Source: JAIMBK01 sp040755975
Lineage (GTDB): Bacteria; Bacillota; Desulfotomaculia; Desulfotomaculales; Nap2-2B
DNA: 64,000 bases
Assembly: GCA_040755975.1 (NCBI GenBank)
Contig: JBFLZY010000007.1
Coordinates: forward strand, 10,065-74,064
Direction of reading: 5' to 3'
The notes below the pieces were generated by a model. It made no database searches. It was not told the DNA's origin and worked only from the letters and a program-made list of their open reading frames with translations. Below, piece by piece: positions 47,913 through 55,282 of this stretch. Position numbers and translations under genes: made by a program. Within the stretch, counting starts at the first letter, position 1. Each line of letters starts with the position of its first letter.

Positions 47913-48839
47913 ATGAAAAGAAAGAAGATTACCATTGTTGGAGCAGGAAACGTCGGGGCTACCTGCGCCCACTGGGCGGCCGCCAAGGAACTGGGTGACA
48001 TCGTGCTGATTGACGTGGTAGAAGGCATCCCGCAGGGCAAGGCGCTCGATCTCATGGAGGCGGCGCCCATCGAAGGGTTCGACGCGATTATTACCGGTAC
48101 GAACGATTACGCCAACACCGCCGGCTCCGATGTCGTCGTCATCACCGCCGGCATTGCGCGCAAACCGGGGATGAGCAGGGACGATCTGCTGGCCACAAAC
48201 ACTAAAATTGTCAAATCGGTTACCGAGCAGGTGGTCAAAAATTCCCCTGACGCCTTTATTATCGTGGTCACGAACCCCCTGGACGTGATGACCTACGTTG
48301 CTTACAAAGCCAGCGGTTTTCCGCCCAACCGGGTTTTCGGCATGTCCGGCATTTTGGATTCCGCCCGGTTTAGAACCTTTGTTGCGCTGGAGCTGGGCAT
48401 TTCTTTTGAAGATGTAACCACTTTCGTTCTGGGCGGGCACGGCGACGACATGGTGCCGCTGGTGCGCTACACCTACGCGGGGGGAATTCCCATCGAGAAA
48501 CTGCTTTCCCGTGAGCGCATCGACGCCCTTGTCGAACGGACGCGCAAAGGCGGGGCCGAAATCGTAAACTATTTAAAGACCGGCAGCGCTTACTATGCTC
48601 CGGGCGCTTCGGTGGTGCAAATGATCGAAACGATTTTAAAAGACAAGAAGCGAATTTTGCCCGTAGCCGCCTACCTGCAGGGAGAATACGGGGAAAAAGA
48701 CATCTACCTGGGCGTTCCCGCCATCATAGGCGGCAGCGGAGTAGAAAAAATTATTGAAATCGACCTGACTCCGGAGGAGCGCGCCGCCCTGGACAAATCA
48801 ATTCAATCCGTCCGGAAAGTAATGGCGCTGCTGGCTTAA
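47913..48839 (+). CDS. mdh: Malate dehydrogenase (LDH-like, NAD)
   Basis: A 308-residue LDH/MDH family enzyme. NAD loop ITIVGAGNVGATCAHW, an Asp after strand 2 (VLIDVVEG) favouring NAD, TAGIARKPGMSRDDLL with substrate Arg, VVTNPLDVMTYVAY, and catalytic His in LGGHGDDMVPL. Oxidises malate to oxaloacetate, the CO2 donor for the transcarboxylase. ATG 47913 marks the conserved N terminus; the preceding 105 bases are in frame but not conserved. Sits between the 12S and 5S genes. Confidence 0.95.
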   Translation: MKRKKITIVGAGNVGATCAHWAAAKELGDIVLIDVVEGIPQGKALDLMEAAPIEGFDAIITGTNDYANTAGSDVVVITAGIARKPGMSRDDLLATNTKIVKSVTEQVVKNSPDAFIIVVTNPLDVMTYVAYKASGFPPNRVFGMSGILDSARFRTFVALELGISFEDVTTFVLGGHGDDMVPLVRYTYAGGIPIEKLLSRERIDALVERTRKGGAEIVNYLKTGSAYYAPGASVVQMIETILKDKKRILPVAAYLQGEYGEKDIYLGVPAIIGGSGVEKIIEIDLTPEERAALDKSIQSVRKVMALLA

Positions 48840-48877
48840 GAAGCCTGAATAAACAAGTTTTTAGGGAGGGGATAGAT

Positions 48878-50221
48878 ATGCCTGATACCAAACGACCCGT
48901 TAAAATAACCGACACCACTTTAAGAGACAGCCACCAATCGCTGCTGGCCACCCGTATGAAATTAGAGCATATGCTCCCCATTTTAGAAAAAATAGATAGG
49001 GTTGGCTATCATTCGCTGGAAGTTTGGGGAGGAGCAACTTTTGATTCCTGCATCCGCTTTTTAAACGAGGATCCGTGGGAAAGGCTGCGCACCATCAGAA
49101 AACACTGCAAAACTCCTCTCCAGATGCTTTTAAGGGGGCAGAACATCGTCGGCTACAAGAACTACCCGGATGACGTCCTCACCGAGTTTGTCAAGAAGAC
49201 GGTTGCTAACGGGCTGGACATTTTCCGGATTTTTGACGCTTTAAACGACGTGCGGAACATGCAAAAGGCCATGGAAGTAGCGAAAAGGGAAGGCGCCCAC
49301 GTCCAGGCCGTGGCCTGCTATACCATCAGCCCGGTGCATAACGTTGAGTATTACGTAAACCTGGCCAAAACACTGGAAGAGATGGGGGCGGATTCCATCT
49401 GCTTAAAAGATATGGCCGGCATCCTGGCGCCGAAGCCGGCGTACGAAATTATCAAAGCGTGGAAGGAGAACCTGAAAATACCCGTTCAGTTACACTGTCA
49501 CTATACCAGCGGGATGGCCTCGATGTGCTACCTGCGGGCCGTTGACGCGGGCGTAGATATCATCGACTGCGCCATTTCTTCCATGGCCCTGCAGACTTCT
49601 CAGCCGGCCGTAGAGGCCATGGTGGGAGCCTTAAAGGACACGCCATACGACCCCGGTTTGGATCTCAAGCTGCTTTCCGAAATAGCTGACTACTTCACGG
49701 AGATTCGCAAGGAACATTATGCTGAATTTGACCTTTCCCCGAAAAGCGTTGATGTCAACGTGCTGATTTACCAGATCCCTGGCGGCATGATGTCCAACTT
49801 CATGTCGCAACTGAAAGAACAGGGCGCCCTGGATAGGCTGCCGGAAGTTTTGGAAGAACTGCCGCGGACGCGGGCTGACCTCGGCTATCCGCCGTTGGTT
49901 ACGCCCACCAGCCAGATCGTCGGCATCCAGGCCGTCTTTAACGTCCTGTTCGGGCGCTGGGCAATCAACAGCAACGAAATCACCAATTACGTGCGCGGTT
50001 ACTACGGAAAGCCGCCAGCCCCAATAAACGAGGAAGCCAGAAAAATGATTATCGGCGATGAAGAACCGATCACCTGCCGGCCTGCGGACATGCTTCCCCC
50101 GGGTTTAGGAGAAGCCCGAAAGCTGGCGGAGCCTTACCTGGAGCAGGAAGAAGACGTGATTACCGTTGCCCTTTTCCCGGAAGTGGGGCTGGAGTTTCTC
50201 AAGAAGCGGAAGGCTGGCTAA
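48878..50221 (+). CDS. Transcarboxylase 5S / oxaloacetate-pyruvate carboxyltransferase subunit
   Basis: A 447-residue HMGL-like TIM-barrel enzyme. Metal-site start KITDTTLRDSHQSLLATRM (residues 9-27), SLEVWGGATFDSCIRFL, carbamylated-Lys block DSICLKDMAGILAP, HCHYTSGMASM, and the C-terminal conserved domain with GGMMSNFMSQLKEQG. It ends without the Met-Lys-Met biotinyl domain, so it depends on a separate carrier protein. Decarboxylates oxaloacetate to pyruvate and hands CO2 to biotin. ATG 48878 follows AGGGAGGGG. Last gene of the locus, followed by a strong terminator. Confidence 0.92.
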   Translation: MPDTKRPVKITDTTLRDSHQSLLATRMKLEHMLPILEKIDRVGYHSLEVWGGATFDSCIRFLNEDPWERLRTIRKHCKTPLQMLLRGQNIVGYKNYPDDVLTEFVKKTVANGLDIFRIFDALNDVRNMQKAMEVAKREGAHVQAVACYTISPVHNVEYYVNLAKTLEEMGADSICLKDMAGILAPKPAYEIIKAWKENLKIPVQLHCHYTSGMASMCYLRAVDAGVDIIDCAISSMALQTSQPAVEAMVGALKDTPYDPGLDLKLLSEIADYFTEIRKEHYAEFDLSPKSVDVNVLIYQIPGGMMSNFMSQLKEQGALDRLPEVLEELPRTRADLGYPPLVTPTSQIVGIQAVFNVLFGRWAINSNEITNYVRGYYGKPPAPINEEARKMIIGDEEPITCRPADMLPPGLGEARKLAEPYLEQEEDVITVALFPEVGLEFLKKRKAG

Positions 50222-50312
50222 AATGACCCGGATGCTTCAATACCGCCTATGGGCTACTTTATCTTTGCGGTCATAAACCTCATGTGCATACAAATATATA
50301 ATAACATTATTC

Positions 50313-50341
50313 CGGGCTTCTCCAAAGAAGCCCGTTTTTTA
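50313..50341 (+). terminator. Intrinsic terminator after the propionate locus
   Basis: Perfect 8-bp stem CGGGCTTC (50313-50320) / GAAGCCCG (50327-50334), loop TCCAAA, then TTTTTT. It closes the long transcription unit and insulates the pst genes. Confidence 0.92.
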
Positions 50342-50351
50342 TGATCTACAG

Positions 50352-50427
50352 TTAACTAAAACTTAACATGCATTTAACAATATAATAACAGGCAAATAAC
50401 CTTTTTTTAACACGCCTTATTTAAAAT
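50352..50427 (+). promoter_or_regulatory. Pho box: six TTAACA-type repeats plus -10, upstream of pstS
   Basis: Hexamers TTAACT, TTAACA, TTAACA, ATAACA, ATAACC and TTAACA begin at 50352, 50363, 50374, 50385, 50396 and 50407, an exact 11-bp period. A -10 box TAAAAT follows at 50422-50427 and no -35 is evident, as in PhoP-activated promoters of Gram-positive bacteria (consensus TT(A/T/C)ACA). Predicts induction of pstS on phosphate starvation. Confidence 0.85.
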
Positions 50428-50499
50428 CTAGGTAAACAACGCAGCTTACCAAGAGCTGCTTGAAATAAAATTCTAAAAAATAAAAAGGGGGATGAAGAC

Positions 50500-51426
50500 T
50501 TGTTTAAAAAGGTCAAATGGTTGCTAGTAGCAGGTTGTATTTTTGCCCTTCTTGCAACCATGCTGGCAGGCTGCGGGGGTCAGGGACAGCCCCAACCCAA
50601 GCAGGAGGCGCAAAAACCTGCCGAACAAAAAACAACCGGACTTTCCGGAAAGATTACCGCCGTCGGTTCTACGGCTCTTCTTCCGCTGGTTGAAGAGGCC
50701 GCTAAGCAATTCATGAGCAAGAACCCGCAGGTTCAGATTGGCGTGCAGGGCGGAGGAAGCGGCACGGGACTTTCCCAGGTGGCTTCCGGAGCGGCGGATA
50801 TTGGCAATTCGGATATTTTTGCTGAAGAAAAAAGCGGTATTGACGCTGCGAAGCTGGTTGATACGAAAGTTTGCGTGGTAGGCATGGCGGCGGTTGTAAA
50901 CCCGAATGTAACGTTAGACAACTTAACGAAAAAACAGCTAATCGATATTTTTACCGGGAAAATAACTAACTGGAAGGAAGTAGGCGGGCCGGATCTGAAA
51001 ATAGTCCTGGTCAACCGCGCGAAAGGGTCCGGTACCCGGGCGACATTTAAAGCTTTTGTCTTAGACGGTGCCGAGGAAACCGCCGGGGCGATGGAAATCG
51101 ATTCTTCCGGCCAGGTCAGGAAAACCGTTGCCGAAACCCCCGGCGCTATTTCCTACCTGGCTCTGTCGTACGCGGACAACAGCGTAAAAGCGATTAAAAT
51201 AGATGGTGTAGAACCGACCGAGGAAAATATCTGCAGCGGCAAATATCCCGTCTGGGCTTACGAGCATATGTACACCTTGGGTGAGCCTACGGGACTGAAG
51301 AAGGAATTTTTAAAGTACATGGTATCTGCAGAAGTACAAGATACCCTGGTACCCAAGCTAGGTTACATCCCGATTACGAAAATGAAGGTAGAAAGGGACG
51401 CCAAGGGTAAAGTAACGCAAAAGTAA
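50500..51426 (+). CDS. pstS: Phosphate-binding lipoprotein PstS
   Basis: A 308-residue lipoprotein. Signal peptide with lipobox LAGC (Cys25), a Pro/Gln/Lys linker, then the phosphate-binding fold: AVGSTALLPLVEEAAKQF (about 52-69), GGGSGTGLSQVASGAADIGN, and KGSGTRATFKAF, whose Ser/Thr/Arg bind phosphate. TTG 50500 lies after AAAGGGGGATGA. Anchored outside the membrane, it delivers phosphate to PstCA. Controlled by the Pho box upstream. Confidence 0.95.
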   Translation: MFKKVKWLLVAGCIFALLATMLAGCGGQGQPQPKQEAQKPAEQKTTGLSGKITAVGSTALLPLVEEAAKQFMSKNPQVQIGVQGGGSGTGLSQVASGAADIGNSDIFAEEKSGIDAAKLVDTKVCVVGMAAVVNPNVTLDNLTKKQLIDIFTGKITNWKEVGGPDLKIVLVNRAKGSGTRATFKAFVLDGAEETAGAMEIDSSGQVRKTVAETPGAISYLALSYADNSVKAIKIDGVEPTEENICSGKYPVWAYEHMYTLGEPTGLKKEFLKYMVSAEVQDTLVPKLGYIPITKMKVERDAKGKVTQK

Positions 51427-51730
51427 ATAAATTAAGGTATAAAAAGCAAAGAGGCACAGAGGCGGTCAGTAGGAAAAAGATAAATAGGGAAGGGTAGAAG
51501 CAGGTAATGTAGAAAAATACCGATTTCCAGAGGAGTTCCCCATGACGAACTTACGTTCACTCCATAATGAATGAAAATAGGTGCGATCTTTGCTATACTA
51601 CCGTCAAGCCAAACTGCCGCGAAAGGGTCGGTTTTCCACTGGGGCCTGGAAAGCCCGTTGAGGAGTTTGACCCTGAGCGCTGAGCGCCTTGTAGGCACCG
51701 TTAATTGTTGCTACCGGTAAGGTAAGCACG

Positions 51731-51757
51731 TAAGTTAAGTGCCAGGCACTTAACTTA
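51731..51757. repeat. 27-bp perfect palindrome
   Basis: Arms TAAGTTAAGTGCC and GGCACTTAACTTA, 13 bases each, around a single central A. The GTGCCAGGCAC core is of the REP kind associated with RAYT transposases in many Firmicutes; no transposase gene is in the window. Confidence 0.75.
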
Positions 51758-51799
51758 ATGGCAGAAAGCTATTTTCAAGGGAGATAAATTACGGCTGAA

Positions 51800-51841
51800 G
51801 TGCCTGGTAATTAGAAAATCACCAGGCCACCTTTGTTTTTT
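51800..51841 (+). terminator. Hairpin with T-run between pstS and pstC
   Basis: Stem GTGCCTGGT (51800-51808) with ACCAGG-C-CAC (51821-51830, one bulge), then CTTTGTTTTTT. Likely a partial terminator that keeps PstS in excess over the membrane subunits. Confidence 0.55.
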
Positions 51842-51862
51842 AAGAAGGAGGGTGGATTGCAG

Positions 51863-52747
51863 ATGTCCAAATACAGCGAAAGGTTGGGCAGGTTGTTTTC
51901 TTTTCTGTGTGCCGGGTTGGTAATTGTTTTAACCGTTGCGATCATTTATTTTATCAGCACAAAAGGGTTGTCTACATTTTTTGGCAACGGTGTCAGTATT
52001 AAAGAGTTTTTGTTTGGCACCCAATGGTGGCCGGACCGTCCTCCCGAACAGGGTGGTCCTGTAGTAGGGTCGTTTCCTTTTATTTTGGGTTCAATCATTG
52101 TTTCTCTTTTAGCCGTCTGTTTGAGTGCTCCTTTAAGTGTTATTGTGGCCGTTTTTATGGCGGAAATAGCTCCCGGCTGGGGACAGAGGCTGATCCAGCC
52201 GGCGATTGAATTGCTGGCCGGGATCCCCTCTGTCGTGTATGGCTACATCGGTTTAAGTGTGCTTGTTCCGTTTATTCGAAATGAGTTCGGGGGCCAGGGT
52301 TTCAGCATCATGGCCGGTTTTCTGGTACTTTCGGTAATGATTTTGCCCACCGTCATCAGCGTATCCACCGATAGCCTGCGCGCGCTGCCCGTCCAATGGA
52401 AGCACGCGGCTTTTGCTCTCGGCTCCACCCGCTGGCAGACTATCCGGATGGTTTTGATCCCGGCCGCCCGGTCGGGGATCATTACCGGTATTGTCCTGGG
52501 CCTGGCCCGGGCCTTCGGCGAAGCACTGGCGGTGCAAATGGTAATTGGCAACGTACGCAAAATACCTTCTTCCATCCTGGACCCGGTGATTACTTTAACC
52601 AGCGCCATTACCATGGACATGGGTTACACCATCATGGGTTCGTTATGGAACAACGCTCTCTGGTCAATGGCTTTGATTTTGCTGCTGATGTCCTTTTTCT
52701 TCATCCTGATTATTCGCGCGGTAAGCCGAAGGGGGGCTATCCAGTGA
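51863..52747 (+). CDS. pstC: Phosphate ABC transporter permease PstC
   Basis: A 294-residue permease with about six helices, including LVIVLTVAIIYFISTKG at the N terminus, AVFMAEIAPGWGQRLIQPAIELLAGIP-type sequence and the coupling loop HAAFALGSTRWQTIRMVLIP (EAA-like). ATG 51863 follows AAGGAGGGTGG. The stop overlaps the pstA start (GTGA). Works with PstA, PstS and an ATPase not encoded nearby. Confidence 0.94.
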   Translation: MSKYSERLGRLFSFLCAGLVIVLTVAIIYFISTKGLSTFFGNGVSIKEFLFGTQWWPDRPPEQGGPVVGSFPFILGSIIVSLLAVCLSAPLSVIVAVFMAEIAPGWGQRLIQPAIELLAGIPSVVYGYIGLSVLVPFIRNEFGGQGFSIMAGFLVLSVMILPTVISVSTDSLRALPVQWKHAAFALGSTRWQTIRMVLIPAARSGIITGIVLGLARAFGEALAVQMVIGNVRKIPSSILDPVITLTSAITMDMGYTIMGSLWNNALWSMALILLLMSFFFILIIRAVSRRGAIQ

Positions 52748-53628
52748 ACGCCCGTCTGGCTGACCGGCTGGCCACGACAATGTTCTGGCTCGGCGCGGGA
52801 ACCGTCTTGCTCATTTTAATTCTCATGCTGGTTTATATTTTACTGCACGGTTTTAAATCCATTGACTGGCATTTTTTAACTTCCCCACCGGAAACAATCA
52901 GGGCGGGGGGAGGAATTGGACCCCAGATTTTTAATTCATTTTACCTGCTCTTTTTAACCATGCTGATTGTTTCCCCCATCGGTCTGCTGGCCGGTATTTA
53001 CCTGGCCGAATACGCGGGACGCAACAAAGTCACCGAAACAATTCGCCTCTGCATTGAAACATTGACCTCCTTGCCTTCAATTGTTGTCGGCCTGTTTGGC
53101 CTTTTGCTTTTCGTGAACAAAACAGGCTGGGGTTACTCTCTGATGGCCGGCGCCTTGGCCCTTTCGGTGATTAACCTTCCTTTGATGGTCCGCATTGCGG
53201 AGGAAGCGATCCGGAACGTATCCAACGAGTTGCGGGAGGCCAGCCTGGCGCTGGGCGCCACCCACTGGCAAACAATCTGGCGGGTAGTTTTGCCTTCGGC
53301 ACTTCCCGGCTTGATTACCGGGGGAATTATCGCTTCCGGCAGAGTTTTCGGCGAAGCGGCCGCGCTTTTGTATACAGCCGGCATGAGCAGCCCGAATTTA
53401 AATTTTCACAATTGGGATATCACCAGCCCGACCTCACCTTTAAATCCTTTCCGGCCGGCGGAAACGCTGGCGGTGCATATCTGGAAAATAAATTCAGAAA
53501 GCTTGATCCCGGATGTCCGCCGGGTGGCTGACGGCGCATCGGCTGTTTTAGTACTTATTGTTTTGCTTTTTAACATTTCCGCCCGCTGGTTTGGCCGGTA
53601 TATATACCGGCGCTTGACGGCGAGCTAA
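52744..53628 (+). CDS. pstA: Phosphate ABC transporter permease PstA
   Basis: A 294-residue permease. First helix TMFWLGAGTVLLILILMLVYILL, the domain start RAGGGIGPQIFNSFYLLF, then PSIVVGLFGLLLFV and the coupling loop REASLALGATHWQTIWRVVLP. GTG 52744 overlaps the pstC stop; an in-frame extension upstream to 52396 merely reads through pstC in another frame. Not followed by pstB or phoU, which is unusual. Confidence 0.94.
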   Translation: MNARLADRLATTMFWLGAGTVLLILILMLVYILLHGFKSIDWHFLTSPPETIRAGGGIGPQIFNSFYLLFLTMLIVSPIGLLAGIYLAEYAGRNKVTETIRLCIETLTSLPSIVVGLFGLLLFVNKTGWGYSLMAGALALSVINLPLMVRIAEEAIRNVSNELREASLALGATHWQTIWRVVLPSALPGLITGGIIASGRVFGEAAALLYTAGMSSPNLNFHNWDITSPTSPLNPFRPAETLAVHIWKINSESLIPDVRRVADGASAVLVLIVLLFNISARWFGRYIYRRLTAS

Positions 53629-53634
53629 AATAAT

Positions 53635-53697
53635 TTAACGATAACTTAATAAACAATTAAAGTTAACATAATCATTAGTTAACATAAGTATGATAAT
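53635..53697 (+). promoter_or_regulatory. Probable second Pho box, upstream of the STAS/phospholipase genes
   Basis: TTAACG, TTAATA, TTAAAG, ATAATC and TTAACA start at 53635, 53646, 53657, 53668 and 53679, again an exact 11-bp period, though weaker matches than upstream of pstS. A -10 candidate TATGAT (53689-53694) or GATAAT (53692-53697) follows. Suggests phosphate control of the next two genes. Confidence 0.6.
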
Positions 53698-53752
53698 TTT
53701 TGCTTAAGGAATAAATAAAAGAAAAGGGAAATGAGAAAGAAGGTGAGCAAGG

Positions 53753-54055
53753 GTGGTGAAAGTAAAAAAACAGGGGAACATTCTGTTTGTTAAGGGGATC
53801 GTAATGAATCATCATTTTGAAAAGGTATTAAAGTCTGTGGAAGATGTTGCCAGAGAGAATAAGACGATCGTTATTGATTTAGGCGAACTAGAGCTCATTG
53901 ACGAATACGGCGCTGAACAGTTGTTTAAGATCAGCAATGAGTTACAAAGGTGCGGATACAGGATAGAGTTATTCAACGCCCAGGAAAAAGTGCTCACCAG
54001 GTTGTTAAAGGCGGGGATCGTTCCGCATAAAAAAAGGCGGCAAAGAGCAGGATAG
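53753..54055 (+). CDS. STAS-domain protein
   Basis: A 100-residue single STAS domain (anti-sigma antagonist fold). Strand/helix order is NILFVKGIV, then KTIVIDLGELELIDEYGAEQLFKI, then RIELFNAQEKVLTRLLKAGI. The residue usually phosphorylated in antagonists (Ser in DxSG) is replaced in LIDEYGAEQ, so regulation by Ser phosphorylation is unlikely. Start GTG 53753 after AAGGTGAG. Sits in a possible Pho-controlled unit with the phospholipase-like gene 32 bases downstream. Role unknown. Confidence 0.75.
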   Translation: MVKVKKQGNILFVKGIVMNHHFEKVLKSVEDVARENKTIVIDLGELELIDEYGAEQLFKISNELQRCGYRIELFNAQEKVLTRLLKAGIVPHKKRRQRAG

Positions 54056-54087
54056 TTGTATATAAAAAACAAGGAGATTAAATTTTT

Positions 54088-54765
54088 GTGATCGGTTATC
54101 GTGCCTGGGAAGCGGCCAAAAAAGTACTGGTTCTGGGTGACCCAATTTACAGTCTGGTGGATAGCAAAGGAATTACTCACCAGTTTTGCAATGAACAGGC
54201 GATTTTGATTCTTGCCAACGACGGACTTTTTAAGGAAGCGGAGATTTTGAAAAAAAACCTTGAAACAGTTAACCGCGGGACCTGTTGGGCCGACCGGGGG
54301 TGGAAGTGTTTAGCGCATTACCTGGATCCCGATACTCAGAAAGGGCTTGGCCCCTGGCCGGATGCTGCCCAGGAAAGCAAAAGTTACTTTGCAAAGGCGC
54401 TTGCCTGCTGGCAGAAGGGCGAGCGAACGAATACGTTCTTTTATCTGGGTGCATTACTACATTTAATTCAGGATCTGTGCGTCCCATATCACGCCAGTGC
54501 TGTACCCTTTGCCGGACACCAGGATTTTGAAGGGTGGGCACGCAAAAATCGTTGTGTTTACCAGGTAAAGTCAGACGGGATCTATGATCTCGCAAAAGAA
54601 CCGGAACAATGGGTTTACAGCAACGCCCGGATTGCTAAGCAATTTTACCAACCGGACGGGATAAAAGATCAGGCATTTCTCCATCATACAGTTGGGTTTC
54701 TTTTGCCTCTAGCGCAAAGGACCACCGCCGGATTTATAAGGCATTTCTTGACAAAACTGAATTAG
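54088..54765 (+). CDS. Zinc-dependent phospholipase C-like protein, no signal peptide
   Basis: A 225-residue member of the zinc phospholipase C / alpha-toxin catalytic family. The metal ligands line up: His31 (THQFCNEQ), Asp69, His77 (AHYLDP), His125, Asp129, His135 (GALLHLIQDLCVPYHAS), His144 and Glu148 (GHQDFEGW). The spacing H-4-D-6-H and H-4-E equals that of clostridial alpha-toxin. It has no signal peptide and no N-terminal Trp ligand, unlike secreted enzymes, and no C2-like domain. GTG 54088 follows AAGGAGA. Could hydrolyse phospholipid head groups, perhaps for phosphate salvage given the Pho-like promoter. Confidence 0.85.
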   Translation: MIGYRAWEAAKKVLVLGDPIYSLVDSKGITHQFCNEQAILILANDGLFKEAEILKKNLETVNRGTCWADRGWKCLAHYLDPDTQKGLGPWPDAAQESKSYFAKALACWQKGERTNTFFYLGALLHLIQDLCVPYHASAVPFAGHQDFEGWARKNRCVYQVKSDGIYDLAKEPEQWVYSNARIAKQFYQPDGIKDQAFLHHTVGFLLPLAQRTTAGFIRHFLTKLN

Positions 54766-54797
54766 CCCACTACCTCCTTCTTTATATATACATCTTA

Positions 54798-54834
54798 AGG
54801 GTTGCCGGAGCAAAACCGTCAACCCTCTTTTTTA
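54798..54834 (+). terminator. Intrinsic terminator after the phospholipase-like gene
   Basis: AGGGTTG (54798-54804) pairs with CAACCCT (54820-54826), extended inward by CGG/CCG, followed by CTTTTTT. Confidence 0.85.
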
Positions 54835-54931
54835 ACTCCTCCCCGGGAACGTGCTTCGCGCCTGTCTGGCGCGCTTAAACCGCCCATTTTTTCCTTTCGC
54901 CTGTCAATTTAGCTATTTAAGGGAGGAAGTA

Positions 54932-55060
54932 ATGAAATTTGCAAAACGATCCAATAAAATAATACTTAAGGCATTTTGCAAAGAAGGTATTGAAAAATAT
55001 GGTCAAAATCGACAAAGAGAAGCTCAAACAAATTTCCAAAATGTGCATTCTGGAGGATGA
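54932..55060 (+). CDS. Possible 42-residue leader ORF overlapping the Cys-rich gene
   Basis: ATG 54932 has the best ribosome site in the area (GGGAGGAAG), but the 42-residue basic product (MKFAKRSNKIILKAF...) resembles nothing known. It overlaps the downstream Cys-rich gene in another frame. It may couple translation of that gene, or a frameshift may have split one gene. Confidence 0.35.
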   Translation: MKFAKRSNKIILKAFCKEGIEKYGQNRQREAQTNFQNVHSGG

Positions 55061-55211
55061 TAAAATCTGCGATAACTGCTGTGAATGTTTTGTTTGTGAT
55101 GTTGACCCGGGGAAAATATGCGATAATTGTGGAAAGTGCCTGGAATTGGCCGATTACAATGAGATATCAATGGAAGAAATTCTTTTAGAGGAAGATTTAG
55201 AAAGCCCGTAA
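54999..55211 (+). CDS. Small cysteine-rich protein
   Basis: A 70-residue acidic protein with nine cysteines: Cys16, then CDNCCECFVC (24-33) and CDNCGKC (41-47). The word KICDNC occurs twice, suggesting an internal duplication. Such spacing suits a metal or Fe-S site, but no family is recognised. ATG 54999 follows AAGAAGG by 11 bases. The C terminus is a run of Glu/Leu (ISMEEILLEED). It stands between a terminator and the convergent glycosyltransferase gene. Confidence 0.65.
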   Translation: MVKIDKEKLKQISKMCILEDDKICDNCCECFVCDVDPGKICDNCGKCLELADYNEISMEEILLEEDLESP

Positions 55212-55282
55212 GGAGAGTTTATTTTTATGGAATAGTTCTTATAATAGATATTATGTAAACTATTTTAAAAAGGGAGCTCTCC

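Larger units (their letters stand above)
51427..51862. other. Gene-free stretch between pstS and pstC
   Basis: These 436 bases hold a dispersed CACAGAG repeat (51446-51463), a long palindrome (51731-51757) and a hairpin-plus-T-run (51800-51841). The ribosome site of pstC (GAAGGAGGG) follows. No coding frame is convincing. Sequence around 51755-51780 (GCTATTTTCAAGGGAG) repeats the tail seen after structured repeat copies A and B. Confidence 0.65.

Noticed and set aside
52396..52743. Long N-terminal extension of pstA
   Set aside because: It reads through pstC in another frame; the conserved PstA start is GTG 52744 overlapping the pstC stop.
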